Source of the DNA: Lachnospiraceae bacterium OF09-6
GTDB lineage: Bacteria > Bacillota > Clostridia > Lachnospirales > Lachnospiraceae
Length of the DNA stretch: 42,402 bases
NCBI GenBank assembly: GCA_003435055.1
Contig: QUMM01000029.1
Span: 1 to 42,402, forward strand
Reading direction: 5' to 3'
The position numbers and the translations under genes were made by a program. Shown here one piece after another: positions 26,850 through 34,895 of this stretch. The first letter of the stretch is position 1; each line of letters opens with the position of its first letter. Under the pieces are notes generated by a model. The model did no database searches. It saw only the letters and a list, made by a program, of their open reading frames with translations, and was not told the origin of the DNA.

Positions 26850-27154
26850 AAGAGATGACTTCAAAATCCATACCAGTTGGTAATTTTAAGAGGAATCCAT
26901 AATATACGATTCGAATAATTATTAATGAGATGATGAAAAATTTCTGTATCAATGATTGTACATATAGCATGACTAAAAGAATGGAATTGAAGACATTAAA
27001 GTGACAAAAAGTTATACCTTAAGTGTAAAGATATGGTTGATAATAATTGTTGGATGAAGTCATTGCGCAATTGATACGGATTGCATTACTAATGAAACTA
27101 AATGTACCAAACGAAGAAGCAGAAGAGATTGTAGAACAGAGGGGAAAATAAAGC
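26850..27154 (+). other. AT-rich junction region with a possible gene tail (27047-27151)
   Basis: 305 bases without a supported gene. A 34-codon frame ending at 27151 (DEVIAQLIRIALLMKLNV, then PNEEAEEIVEQRGK) is helical-looking and stops three bases before the DUF1016 start. It lacks a good start and may be the tail of a deleted gene. The rest is low-complexity AT-rich DNA, presumably the deletion/insertion scar. Confidence 0.35.
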
Positions 27155-28165
27155 ATGAATGAAATGGAAAATGTAGGATTATTTGATGATGTGCTTGGAA
27201 TGATCTATTCTGCAAAGCAGAAAGCGGAATATCAGGTTAATTCTACAATCATTGAATTATATTGGGCTATTGGGGAGTATGTTTCAAAGCAAATCGAAGT
27301 AAATGGCTGGGGAAAATCTACAGTTAAAGCATTGTCAGAATATATCCTTAGCAGAGAGCCTGGCATCCGAGGCTATTCATCACAGAATATTTGGAGAATG
27401 AAACAGTTTTATGAAACATATAAGGACAGGCCAGAACTCTCAACGCTGTTGAGAGAAAATACATGGTCAAATAATATGCATATTATTTCAAAAACTAAAA
27501 GCTATGAAGAAAAAGAATTCTATCTAAAACTGGCTTCTAAGGAGAAATATAAGGCAAAAGAGCTGGCACGACAGATTGATAGTGGATATTATGAGCGTCT
27601 GATTTTATCAAATGGAAAGGCTCCATCAGCAATTGAGAGCAAAGATATGACAGGTGTGCTTCGAGATATGTATATGCTGGAATTTCTGGATCTTCCGGAA
27701 CCATATAAAGAGTATGACCTGAAAAAAGCAATTTTGAAAAATATGAAGAAATTTCTCTTGGAATTTGGCAGAGATTTTCTTTTCATTGATGAAGAGTATC
27801 ACGTTCAGGTTGGAAATAATGATTATTATGTAGATCTTCTTTTCTATCATAGAGAGCTTCAGTGTCTGGTTGCAATTGATTTAAAGATTGATGATTTTAA
27901 GCCTGAGTATATGGGCAAGATGGATTTTTACCTGGAAGCATTAGACAGAGATGTTAAGAAACCACAAGAGAATCCGAGTGTTGGAATGATTCTTTGCAAA
28001 AATGCAGACACAGATGTTGTGGAATATTCTTTAAGCAGAAGTTTATCTCAGACAATGATCGCTGAGTATAAGACAAAATTGATTGATAAGAGCATCCTGC
28101 AGAGAAAACTGGCTGAATTGTATGACATGGCAGAGGAAGAAGTGAAAAACTCTCAACAGGATTGA
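27155..28165 (+). CDS. DUF1016 / YhcG family PD-(D/E)XK nuclease-domain protein
   Basis: 336 residues in two parts. The N-terminal DUF1016_N helical region (about residues 5-160) has YWAIGEYVSKQ, GYSSQNIWRMKQFYETY and LLRENTWSNNMHII. The C-terminal nuclease domain has GRDFLFIDEEYHVQVG, YYVDLLFYHRELQCLVAIDLK and KPEYMGKMDFYL. Catalytic-type residues are D227, D242 and K244; most relatives have IELK, so Asp replaces Glu in the E-x-K position. Family members are found in islands and restriction-modification loci; the target is not settled. The start is ATG 27155 after AGAGGGGAAAATAAAGC. It lies on AT-rich DNA replacing the his operon, which indicates horizontal arrival. Confidence 0.9.
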   Translation: MNEMENVGLFDDVLGMIYSAKQKAEYQVNSTIIELYWAIGEYVSKQIEVNGWGKSTVKALSEYILSREPGIRGYSSQNIWRMKQFYETYKDRPELSTLLRENTWSNNMHIISKTKSYEEKEFYLKLASKEKYKAKELARQIDSGYYERLILSNGKAPSAIESKDMTGVLRDMYMLEFLDLPEPYKEYDLKKAILKNMKKFLLEFGRDFLFIDEEYHVQVGNNDYYVDLLFYHRELQCLVAIDLKIDDFKPEYMGKMDFYLEALDRDVKKPQENPSVGMILCKNADTDVVEYSLSRSLSQTMIAEYKTKLIDKSILQRKLAELYDMAEEEVKNSQQD

Positions 28166-28172
28166 GAGTTTT
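28146..28172 (+). terminator. Hairpin at the end of the DUF1016 gene
   Basis: Perfect 11-pair stem AAAACTCTCAA/TTGAGAGTTTT with loop CAGGA, overlapping the TGA stop. It has four T in the stem and then AGAAAAT; probably a terminator that works in both directions. Confidence 0.7.
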
Positions 28173-28203
28173 AGAAAATAATTAATAGATGAGGATGTGA
28201 AAA

Positions 28204-28617
28204 ATGATTCAAAGAAATACTGACAATTCTTAAAATCACGGATCATTTTTTGTATGGATATACTGCTGATGGATATCAGTTAGCATTGTATCAATCTATA
28301 TGAGCAGACCAGAGTAGTGACAAAGTATAATAAAGACCAGAAGTAACTATTCAGAACCCATTGTCCCGCGAGGTGTTTTGGCATGAAAATGCCAAAATCC
28401 CGAGACAGGCAAGGCAAAATCCCATCGCCGCAGGCGATTTTCAATGGATTTTGACTCGTAACTGTGAAGGTACTGAACAGTTACGACCAGAAAAGCTATA
28501 TTAAAACATATCCAGAATCAAGAAAGGAATATGAACTTAAAATAAAAGATTATGATTGTAAGTTGATATGACCCAGATGGGAATCTGATTGAGGTTGGAA
28601 CGCCGTTTAAATCGTAA
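28204..28617 (+). pseudogene. Decayed gene, VOC/glyoxalase-like C-terminus, interrupted by a MITE
   Basis: Fragments in shifting frames include LTILKITDHFLYGYTADGYQ, then VVTKYNKDQK | SYIKTYPESRKEYELKIKDY across the MITE, and DPDGNLIEVGTPFKS ending at 28617. The last piece is the classic C-terminal DPDGNxIEV of vicinal oxygen chelate proteins. Stops and frame changes make it non-functional. Removing the MITE and one target copy rejoins the reading frame across the site, showing that the element entered a coding sequence. Its end overlaps the MATE gene end by 11 bases. Confidence 0.55.
28343..28484. mobile_element. MITE-like element, 142 bp, with 8-bp target duplication GACCAGAA
   Basis: Inverted ends GTAACTATTCAGAACC (left) and, reverse complemented, GTAACTGTTCAGTACC (right): 14 of 16 match. 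Direct copies of GACCAGAA flank it at 28335-28342 and 28485-28492. Inside are hairpins TTTTGGCAT/ATGCCAAAA and AATCC-ATCGCC/GGCGAT. It has no coding capacity. The end sequence and TSD length differ from the 26501 element, so it is a second family. Confidence 0.85.
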
Positions 28618-29965
28618 GGCGTTCCCTCTCTTTCAGAATCTTCGGAAAGAAGTGGAAGAAAAGGCAGCTGGTTACGGTGGCAGATACCACGTCGGCTACC
28701 GGTTCGGAAAAGAACGCGGCATCTGCAGTGAGCAGAGCAGGCAGCAAAATCAGTCCGGTAAGGAAGACGAACTTCCGAAAGGCGGAGCAGAAGAGTGCCA
28801 GCTTTACTTTTCCAAGGGCAGTGGTCTCATCTACCAGCGGATACTGTACCGCCAGAGGGATAATCATAAAAGTGAACCGTTTGATGTAAGTGACAGAACG
28901 GCTTAAGATCTCAGGATCTTCTGTGAAAAGCTGTACATAGACCGGGGATACGGTCCAGGTCACGATGGTCATAAAAATACAGAAGGAAACGCATAGTCCG
29001 GTGATGCACAGAATCGCTTTTTTGATTCGCTCTGCGTCACCTTTTCCATAGTTAAAGCTGACAACCGGCTGGCTGCCAAGGGTGATGCCACCCATAGGCA
29101 TGGTAATGAGCAAGAGATAACTCTGCACAATGGTTGCACAGGTGACCAGTGTATCGCCTTCTACTGGTCCACCATAACGCTGCAGCACAGTATTCAGAAC
29201 AATGAGCAGAATACTGTCACTGGCAAGAATGAGGAACGGAGAAAAACCAAACGTAACGATCCGTTTCATCATGCGTAAATGAAAATCGCCCCATCCAAGG
29301 CGTACAGGCATCCGTTTACTGAGCAGGCAGCCAAGGACGAACAGGCAGGAGACGATCTGGGAGATGACCGTGGCAATGGCAGCACCGGCAACGCCCATAT
29401 GGAAGACGAAGATAAAGAGCGGATCCAGAAGGATATTCAGGACTGCTCCGATCACCACTGTCGCCATACCGAGACCGGAAAATCCCTGAGCAATCAGAAA
29501 ACTATTCATACCACCGGAGATTAAGGCAAAGAAAGTTCCGGCAGTATAAATTGTGACATAAGTATTGGCATAGGAAAAAGTGGCATCGCTGGCGCCGAAC
29601 CACATGAGCAGCTTATTTTTGCTGAGCAGAAAGATACTGGTCAGCACTGCTGACAGAACCAGCAGCATCAAAAATCCGTTGTTCAATACCTGGTGGGCTT
29701 CTTTTTCATTGCCACTCCCCATTTTCATAGCCATAATAGGCGCCCCGCCCTGACCGACCATAGAACCAAAAGAAGCTAACAGAGTGACAATCGGTGCGCA
29801 GATTCCTACGCCTGCCAGTGCCAGATCACCAACACCGGTACCGATATACATACGGTCTACGATGGAATATAATACATTAACCAGTTGTGCCAGCATGGTT
29901 GGGATGGCCAGCCTTATTACCAGACGGGGAATCTCATCCCGCCCAAGATCATTTGTGTGACTCAT
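28607..29965 (-). CDS. MATE family efflux transporter
   Basis: Multidrug/toxin extrusion antiporter of 452 residues with twelve predicted membrane segments. Typical MATE pieces are GRDEIPRLVIRLAIPTMLAQLVNVLYSIVDRMYIG, GGMNSFLIAQGFSGLGMATVVIGAVLNILLDPLFIF and SQPVVSFNYGKGDAERIKKAI. The start ATG 29965 has GAGGAA 14 bases upstream; a Met at 30016 is an alternative without a site. The substrate is unknown. It diverges from the dehydrogenase across a 175-base region where I see no clear operator. Confidence 0.92.
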   Translation of the reverse strand: MSHTNDLGRDEIPRLVIRLAIPTMLAQLVNVLYSIVDRMYIGTGVGDLALAGVGICAPIVTLLASFGSMVGQGGAPIMAMKMGSGNEKEAHQVLNNGFLMLLVLSAVLTSIFLLSKNKLLMWFGASDATFSYANTYVTIYTAGTFFALISGGMNSFLIAQGFSGLGMATVVIGAVLNILLDPLFIFVFHMGVAGAAIATVISQIVSCLFVLGCLLSKRMPVRLGWGDFHLRMMKRIVTFGFSPFLILASDSILLIVLNTVLQRYGGPVEGDTLVTCATIVQSYLLLITMPMGGITLGSQPVVSFNYGKGDAERIKKAILCITGLCVSFCIFMTIVTWTVSPVYVQLFTEDPEILSRSVTYIKRFTFMIIPLAVQYPLVDETTALGKVKLALFCSAFRKFVFLTGLILLPALLTADAAFFSEPVADVVSATVTSCLFFHFFPKILKERERLTI

Positions 29966-30139
29966 AAGATTATCCAATTCCTCACATTCATATAATTCAA
30001 CATCTCTATGATACATGATCAGAGATGGAAAGTAAACGGAAAAAGAAGAATCAAAAATGCTTGTGATCTTAGTTATTGAGTGGTAAAGTGAAAATATATT
30101 TTGATATTGTACTGTAAAAAGCAGCAGGAGGATAGGATC

Positions 30140-31177
30140 ATGATGAAGGGTCTGGTAATTTGGAAAGATGGACATGCAAGTCTGGAAGAAATGAAAAAAC
30201 CGGAGATTGGAGAGTATCAGGCGCTGGTACGAATGACCGCCGGTGCATTATGTGGTACGGATAAAGAAATCATTTATGACAAACTAAAAGGATTTCATAA
30301 TTATCCGACTGTGCTTGGCCATGAGGGAGTTGGCCGTGTGGAAGCAATCGGGAGCAAAGTGAAAAATTTCACTGTAGGAGATAAGATAGTTCTTCCATTT
30401 CTGGATGATGGAGAAGAATTCTATTCTACCTGGGGTGCCTTTGCAGAGTATGCGGTCATTGGTGACGCTGAGGCAATGATGGAAGACGGACATACTGTGG
30501 GAGACGGCGTGCTGACAGAGGGCAATCTGGGACAGAAGAAGATCCCTGAGGAATTGGATGATGTGGAAGCGGCTATGATTGTCACGTATCGAGAAGTGTA
30601 TTCTACGATGAAGCGTCTTGGCTTTCAGAAGGGAAAAAGTCTGGTGCTTTATGGCGCAGGTCCGGTAGGTCTGGTATTTATTACTCTGGCAAAATACATG
30701 GGACTTTCTCCGATTATTTGTGTGGATCACACGGAGAAAAAGCTGGAATCAGCGAGAAAATGTGGCGCTGACCATACACTGAATTTTGACCAGTGTGATG
30801 TGTCAGAAGAAGTGTTAAAAATCCTTCCTGAGAAAGCAGATATGATTCTGGATGCGGCTGGGGTGCCGGCATTGATCAATCAGAATCTGAAACTGGTGAA
30901 GAACTTTGGCGACGTATGTATCTATGGTGAGACGGCTAAAAGTGAATATCTGATTAACTGGGAAGAAGCACCGTTTTGTTTTAATCTGCGATTTGCCCAG
31001 TGGCCGTCAAAGGCAGAAGAAGCAGAGGTACATGATGAAATCATAGCGCTTATAAAGCAGGGCGTATTAAAGGGTTCCAATTATATATCGGACGTGTTTG
31101 ATTTTAAAGACAGTGTAGAGGCAATCGAATACTTTAAAGCAAAGAAGAATATCGGAAAGATTGCAATTCGGTTTTAG
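30140..31177 (+). CDS. Zinc-type alcohol/sugar dehydrogenase (MDR family)
   Basis: 345-residue medium-chain dehydrogenase. The GroES-like catalytic domain has MTAGALCGTDKEI (zinc Cys) and PTVLGHEGVGRVEAIG (zinc His-Glu). The Rossmann part has VLYGAGPVGLVFITLAKYMG and VDHTEKKLESARKCGADHTLNF, where the acidic residue after the second strand suggests NAD over NADP. The four-Cys structural zinc lobe is missing; the stretch VLPFLDDGEEFYSTWGAFAEY replaces it. This resembles glucose/threonine-type MDR variants, but the substrate is unknown. The start ATG 30140 follows AGGAGGATAGGATC; the Met at 30101 is too early. Confidence 0.87.
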   Translation: MMKGLVIWKDGHASLEEMKKPEIGEYQALVRMTAGALCGTDKEIIYDKLKGFHNYPTVLGHEGVGRVEAIGSKVKNFTVGDKIVLPFLDDGEEFYSTWGAFAEYAVIGDAEAMMEDGHTVGDGVLTEGNLGQKKIPEELDDVEAAMIVTYREVYSTMKRLGFQKGKSLVLYGAGPVGLVFITLAKYMGLSPIICVDHTEKKLESARKCGADHTLNFDQCDVSEEVLKILPEKADMILDAAGVPALINQNLKLVKNFGDVCIYGETAKSEYLINWEEAPFCFNLRFAQWPSKAEEAEVHDEIIALIKQGVLKGSNYISDVFDFKDSVEAIEYFKAKKNIGKIAIRF

Positions 31178-31202
31178 AAAAACATCCTCCCGTTTCGCTA
31201 TG

Positions 31203-31239
31203 AAAACTCTCGTTCTGCATTGCAGTGCGGGAGTTTTTT
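31203..31239 (+). terminator. Terminator of the dehydrogenase gene
   Basis: AAAACTCTCG...CGGGAGTTTT, ten pairs with inner CTGC/GCAG, followed by TTTT. Its 3' arm contains the -35 of the next promoter. Confidence 0.85.
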
Positions 31240-31248
31240 AAGTATACT
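31220..31248 (+). promoter_or_regulatory. Promoter for the HD gene, overlapping the terminator
   Basis: TTGCAG (31220-31225), 17-base spacer containing the terminator T-tract, TATACT (31243-31248). The start codon of the HD gene is 38 bases downstream. Confidence 0.7.
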
Positions 31249-31285
31249 AAGACAAGAAATAAAATGCAGAATCATGGAGAAGAAA

Positions 31286-32038
31286 ATGAACAGACAAAGG
31301 GTACAGTTAGAATTTGAAAAATATGTGAGCCATTATGATACAGCGGATCCGAAGATTCGATTGAAAATAGAGCATACTTATAAAGTGGCCGATTTATGTG
31401 AAAGGATTGCCCGGAGTCTGTCTATGTCTGAAGAAGAGATTACCGCAGCCTGGATCTGTGGCATGCTCCATGATATCGGAAGATTTGAGCAGGTTCACAG
31501 GTTTCATACATTTATAGATGCAGAATCGGTAGATCATGCGAAGTTTGGAGCGGAGCTCCTTTTTGGAGAGAAAAAGTTGATTTGCCGGTTCCTGGATAAA
31601 ACAGACTGGCATGAGCGGATTCGAGATGCCATATACTGGCACAGCGCATACCGGCTGCCTGACAGCTTAAAAGAAGATCCATTTTGCCAGATCTTAAGGG
31701 ATGCGGACAAGCTGGATATTTTACGGGTGAATCTGGAAACACCGCTGGAAGATATTTACAATGTGACTACAGAAGATCTGCGGCAAAGCATGGTGACACC
31801 GGAAGTGATGGATGCGGTCAAAGAACATCATACGGTGCTGCGCAGTGTGAAAAAGACGCCGGTAGATCATGTGGTGGGGCATATTTGTCTTACCTTTGAG
31901 CTGGTATATCCGGAAAGTCGTAAGATTGTAAGAAAACAGGGCTACCTGGATCGTATGATGCATTTTGAAAGTAAGAATCCAAAGACGCTGGAGCAATTTG
32001 GACAGATCAGGGAAGAAATGCAGAGATACCTGAAGTAG
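31286..32038 (+). CDS. HD domain phosphohydrolase, 250 aa
   Basis: Metal-dependent phosphohydrolase of the HD superfamily; substrate unknown, possibly a nucleotide. The metal ligands are visible in order: H in LKIEHTYKVADLC, HD in MLHDIGRFEQ, H in SVDHAKFGAELL, H in IYWHSAYRLP and D in RDADKLDIL. The start is taken as ATG 31286 with GGAGAAG seven bases before it; ATG 31274 lies inside that site and the frame is open to 31220. It is followed at 25 bases by corA and probably cotranscribed. Confidence 0.85.
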   Translation: MNRQRVQLEFEKYVSHYDTADPKIRLKIEHTYKVADLCERIARSLSMSEEEITAAWICGMLHDIGRFEQVHRFHTFIDAESVDHAKFGAELLFGEKKLICRFLDKTDWHERIRDAIYWHSAYRLPDSLKEDPFCQILRDADKLDILRVNLETPLEDIYNVTTEDLRQSMVTPEVMDAVKEHHTVLRSVKKTPVDHVVGHICLTFELVYPESRKIVRKQGYLDRMMHFESKNPKTLEQFGQIREEMQRYLK

Positions 32039-32062
32039 TATGCTGATAAAGAGGGAGAATCG

Positions 32063-33061
32063 ATGGCAATAAAAGTATATATTTTGAAAAAGTCAATTAT
32101 GAAATCATCCATTGACGAATATCTGGAAATGAAAGCAGAATTAAAAGAGCGTAAAAAACTGGAAAAACAGATGAATCCGGAAAGCACGATGGAACAGAAG
32201 CAGAAAAAGGAACTTCGTGCAGTGTTTGTCTCCGAATCTGATACGGCATTGCAGGCTCTGGAGATTGCCGGTATTTCTTATGAAGGTGATATTGATCTGG
32301 ATGATATTGAATTCTGTAAAGTGGAGTCACAGCAGAAGTGTATCTGTGGAAACCTTCATATTCCAAGGCGCAATGATGTACTGGGAGAGAAGATCCGGAT
32401 GTATTTTTTCGCAAACCGTAAGAATATCGTGATTATCGATGATGAGGACTTTGCAGAAAAAATCATTAAGCGGATCATAGCCAGCAGAACCAAACCCGGA
32501 CAGAGCAGGGAACGTTTCCTGTATAATTTCTGTGCAAAGTTTATGGATGAGGATCTGGATAATCTGGGAAGATATGAAAAAAAGATCATGGGCATAGAAG
32601 AAGAGATCAATGAAGGAGATCTGGATGAGGTTACCGAAGAGATTGCATTACTTCGAAAAGAACTTCTGATACTGAGAGAATATTATGACGAAATGAATGA
32701 CTTTGGAAAGCAGCTGGAGGAAAATGAAAATAATTTCTTTTCAGGAAAAAACCTGTCTTACTTTGGTACCATTTCTGACCGGGCTGATCGTCTCATGGGC
32801 CGGACCATGTATCTGCTGGATTACATTGGACAGGTTCGAGATACTTATCAGGGAAAAGTGGCAGAGCACCAGAACGACAACATGGAGTTCCTGACTATTA
32901 TATCTACCATTTTCTTCCCACTGACTCTGATCACAGGCTGGTATGGTATGAACTTTGATAATATGCCGGAACTGACCCATGGCTACCCTTTTGTGATAGG
33001 ACTGAGTCTTGTGGTAGTTGCTGTGATTATCATTATCTTCAAGAAACGAAAAATTTTATAA
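32063..33061 (+). CDS. CorA family divalent cation transporter
   Basis: Pentameric Mg2+/Co2+ channel family. The 332-residue protein has a large N-terminal cytoplasmic alpha/beta domain, a long helical stalk (RYEKKIMGIEEEINEG onward) and two C-terminal membrane helices. The first ends in the signature YGMNFDNMPEL, and the second (FVIGLSLVVVAVIIIIF) is followed by a basic KKRKIL end. The N-terminal LKERKKLEKQMNPESTMEQK is an unusually charged insertion. The start is ATG 32063 after GAGGGAGAATCG. Confidence 0.9.
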   Translation: MAIKVYILKKSIMKSSIDEYLEMKAELKERKKLEKQMNPESTMEQKQKKELRAVFVSESDTALQALEIAGISYEGDIDLDDIEFCKVESQQKCICGNLHIPRRNDVLGEKIRMYFFANRKNIVIIDDEDFAEKIIKRIIASRTKPGQSRERFLYNFCAKFMDEDLDNLGRYEKKIMGIEEEINEGDLDEVTEEIALLRKELLILREYYDEMNDFGKQLEENENNFFSGKNLSYFGTISDRADRLMGRTMYLLDYIGQVRDTYQGKVAEHQNDNMEFLTIISTIFFPLTLITGWYGMNFDNMPELTHGYPFVIGLSLVVVAVIIIIFKKRKIL

Positions 33062-33076
33062 ATCAGATTGATTTCG

Positions 33077-33116
33077 AAAAACTCTTATTCCAGATTGCGG
33101 AATAAGAGTTTTTTGG
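33077..33116 (+). terminator. Terminator of corA
   Basis: AAAAACTCTTATTCC, loop AGATTGC, GGAATAAGAGTTTTTT: a perfect 15-pair stem with T-tract. Confidence 0.95.
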
Positions 33117-33123
33117 GTATACT
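33095..33123 (+). promoter_or_regulatory. Promoter for the pilin gene, overlapping the terminator
   Basis: TTGCGG (33095-33100) lies in the loop and 3' arm of the corA terminator; the 17-base spacer includes its T-tract; TATACT is at 33118-33123. Confidence 0.7.
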
Positions 33124-33166
33124 TAAAAAGATAGTGTAAAGTATATAGATATGGAGTTGTGTATAA

Positions 33167-34072
33167 ATGAGAAAAAGAAAAGGGTTCACGTTGGCGGAAT
33201 TATTAATTGTAGTTGCAATCATTGCGGTTCTGGTAGCTATCGCGATTCCCATGTTCAATAAACAGTTAGAAAAAAGCAGAGAGGCAACTGATCTTGCTAA
33301 TGTCAGGAATGCTTATGCAGAAGTTATGGCAGAAGTCATTCTGGGAAATGTGGATAAGAGAGTATATGTGAAACTGAAACAGCAAATAAAAGACTGGCAG
33401 TCATGGGATCCTGTAACAATTGGAGATGTGACTCACTATAAAAGTGAGGGAGATACAGATCAATGGATTGGAGTACCGGAACCAAAGGGAACGTGTGAAG
33501 TATACCTTGACCAGGATAATTTTGATATAGTATTTAAATGGAGTGGTACAGGAGGGGAAGCATCTTATGATTTTAATATCAGGGAAAATCTGTTTGATGC
33601 ATTAAATGACAGTAAACTTTTAGAGCGTGATGAATTGAAAAATAATAATAATTTGGAGTTTGATTCCAGATGCCCGGAATCCAGTTATGTACCAGAGATA
33701 GAAAAGACAATCAAGGAGAATAGCTTATTAAAAAATGGTACCTGGGCCTATTGGGGAAGTGGAAAAGAGGAAACAAAAAGATATCTGGCATGGACATCTT
33801 TTAATACAAACGAAGTAGGAGCCGGAAAAAAGATACCGGTCATTATGCAGACAAGTAACGGTAAGTATTATATTACAGAAACAACAACTGGAAGCAGGAC
33901 AGTGAAAGGAAAAGAATATGTTGCGATATCTCAGCACCTGATCCCTGGAGATTATGTGAAACTTATTAATTCCAGTAAGCAAAATGGACAGGAATATAAT
34001 ACTTTAAAAGAGGCATATGATGCATACCAGAAGGTATTAAAAGAGGAGAAATACAGCTATTTGAAAAAGTAA
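33167..34072 (+). CDS. Type IV pilin-like / pseudopilin protein (class III signal peptide)
   Basis: 301 residues. The N-terminus RKRKGFTLAELLIVVAIIAV is a prepilin peptidase site: cleavage after Gly6, methylated Phe, Glu at +5, then a hydrophobic helix to about residue 28. The remaining 270 residues are large for a pilin head, with few Cys, many Lys/Glu/Asn and sequences such as SYDFNIRENLFDALN and TSNGKYYITETTTG. No prepilin peptidase, PilB/PilC or other pilin is in the window. It is more AT-rich than its neighbours. The start is ATG 33167 after GGAGTTGTGTATAA. It may be a minor pilin or a surface pseudopilin using a remote machinery. Confidence 0.88.
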   Translation: MRKRKGFTLAELLIVVAIIAVLVAIAIPMFNKQLEKSREATDLANVRNAYAEVMAEVILGNVDKRVYVKLKQQIKDWQSWDPVTIGDVTHYKSEGDTDQWIGVPEPKGTCEVYLDQDNFDIVFKWSGTGGEASYDFNIRENLFDALNDSKLLERDELKNNNNLEFDSRCPESSYVPEIEKTIKENSLLKNGTWAYWGSGKEETKRYLAWTSFNTNEVGAGKKIPVIMQTSNGKYYITETTTGSRTVKGKEYVAISQHLIPGDYVKLINSSKQNGQEYNTLKEAYDAYQKVLKEEKYSYLKK

Positions 34073-34105
34073 TATAGGAAAATACAGAACAGGAAGGAAA
34101 AGTGT

Positions 34106-34765
34106 ATGAGTGTAGAAACAGAGGATATCAAGTTCCGCACAGCATTTATGGGCTACCAGAAGTCTGATGTAGATGCTTATGTGACGCGGGTAAAGATAGA
34201 ATTAGAAGAACAGGAAAAGCAGCAGAAAAAGCTGGAAGAAGAACTGCAGGAACAAAGATTAGAGATTGACGATCAGCAGAAACGTTTAGATGGGGCTGAG
34301 AAAAAATATGAGGATCTGAAACGGGAATATGAAGAGTACCGCAATCGGATGGAGGCGGAAGGTGCTGATCCGAAAACCATTCAGGATGCGATCTTAAATG
34401 CTCAGCGAATGAGTGAGATTGTCATTGTAGAAGCACAGCAGAAGGCAATGGATATCAGGGAGAAAGCCCGTCAGGATAAAAAGCAGCAGGAAGAAGAAGG
34501 AAAGAAAATGGTGGAAGATGCAAAAGCAGAAGCTTTGCGTGTGACATCAGAAGCAGAACTTCGCTGTGACAGCCTGCAGCACGAATATGATCGTATTCTG
34601 ATGGATGTAACTGGATTCAAGGCAGAGATTATGAAAATGTATCGCAAGCATATGGAACTGCTGGCGGCGCTGCCACCAAAAGAGATTGTAGAAGCGGAAG
34701 AGATATCTCAGGATCAGGAAAAAGAATGCATAGTTATCAGCAGGGAGAATGGAAACATTGTGTGA
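34106..34765 (+). CDS. DivIVA domain-containing coiled-coil protein
   Basis: 219 residues. The N-terminal MSVETEDIKFRTAFMGYQKSDVDAYV is a DivIVA-type membrane-curvature/lipid-binding start (F-x-G-Y-x-x-x-D-V-D-x-Y). It is followed by a long Glu/Gln/Lys coiled coil (about residues 30-170) and an acidic end. Such proteins localise to poles or septa; the partner is unknown. It follows the pilin gene by 33 bases in the same direction, which could place the pilin product at a pole, an inference only. The start is ATG 34106 after GGAAGGAAAAGTGT. Confidence 0.85.
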   Translation: MSVETEDIKFRTAFMGYQKSDVDAYVTRVKIELEEQEKQQKKLEEELQEQRLEIDDQQKRLDGAEKKYEDLKREYEEYRNRMEAEGADPKTIQDAILNAQRMSEIVIVEAQQKAMDIREKARQDKKQQEEEGKKMVEDAKAEALRVTSEAELRCDSLQHEYDRILMDVTGFKAEIMKMYRKHMELLAALPPKEIVEAEEISQDQEKECIVISRENGNIV

Positions 34766-34886
34766 ACTCATTCAGAGAGGTGCAGATCAGCTGGGATGGG
34801 AACTGACCAGGCTCTTAACTATGACACTGGAAGCCATGGCGGCAAGCGAAGATACGATAAACGCTGAGATGGAAGCAGGAGGATGA
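34749..34886 (+). CDS. Possible small protein, 45 aa, overlapping the divIVA-like 3' end
   Basis: ATG 34749 with AGGGAGA just upstream opens a 46-codon frame (METLCELIQRGADQLGWELT, then helical) that fills the 130-base gap to the AEC gene. It ends with GGAGGATGA, which also forms that gene's ribosome site. Start and stop spacing suggest translational coupling, but there is no family evidence. Confidence 0.35.
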   Translation: METLCELIQRGADQLGWELTRLLTMTLEAMAASEDTINAEMEAGG

Positions 34887-34895
34887 GAGAAAAAT

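Noticed and set aside
26847..26900. hisG loss explained by a one-base error
   Set aside because: Neither alternative frame after codon 33 gives HisG-like sequence, unlike the four repaired genes.
26648..26902. 84-codon frame spanning the MITE end and hisG start
   Set aside because: It is out of frame with the recognisable HisG N-terminus and covers hairpin DNA; a shadow frame.
31220..31285. Upstream start for the HD protein
   Set aside because: That region contains the terminator arm and promoter of the gene; ATG 31286 has the ribosome site.
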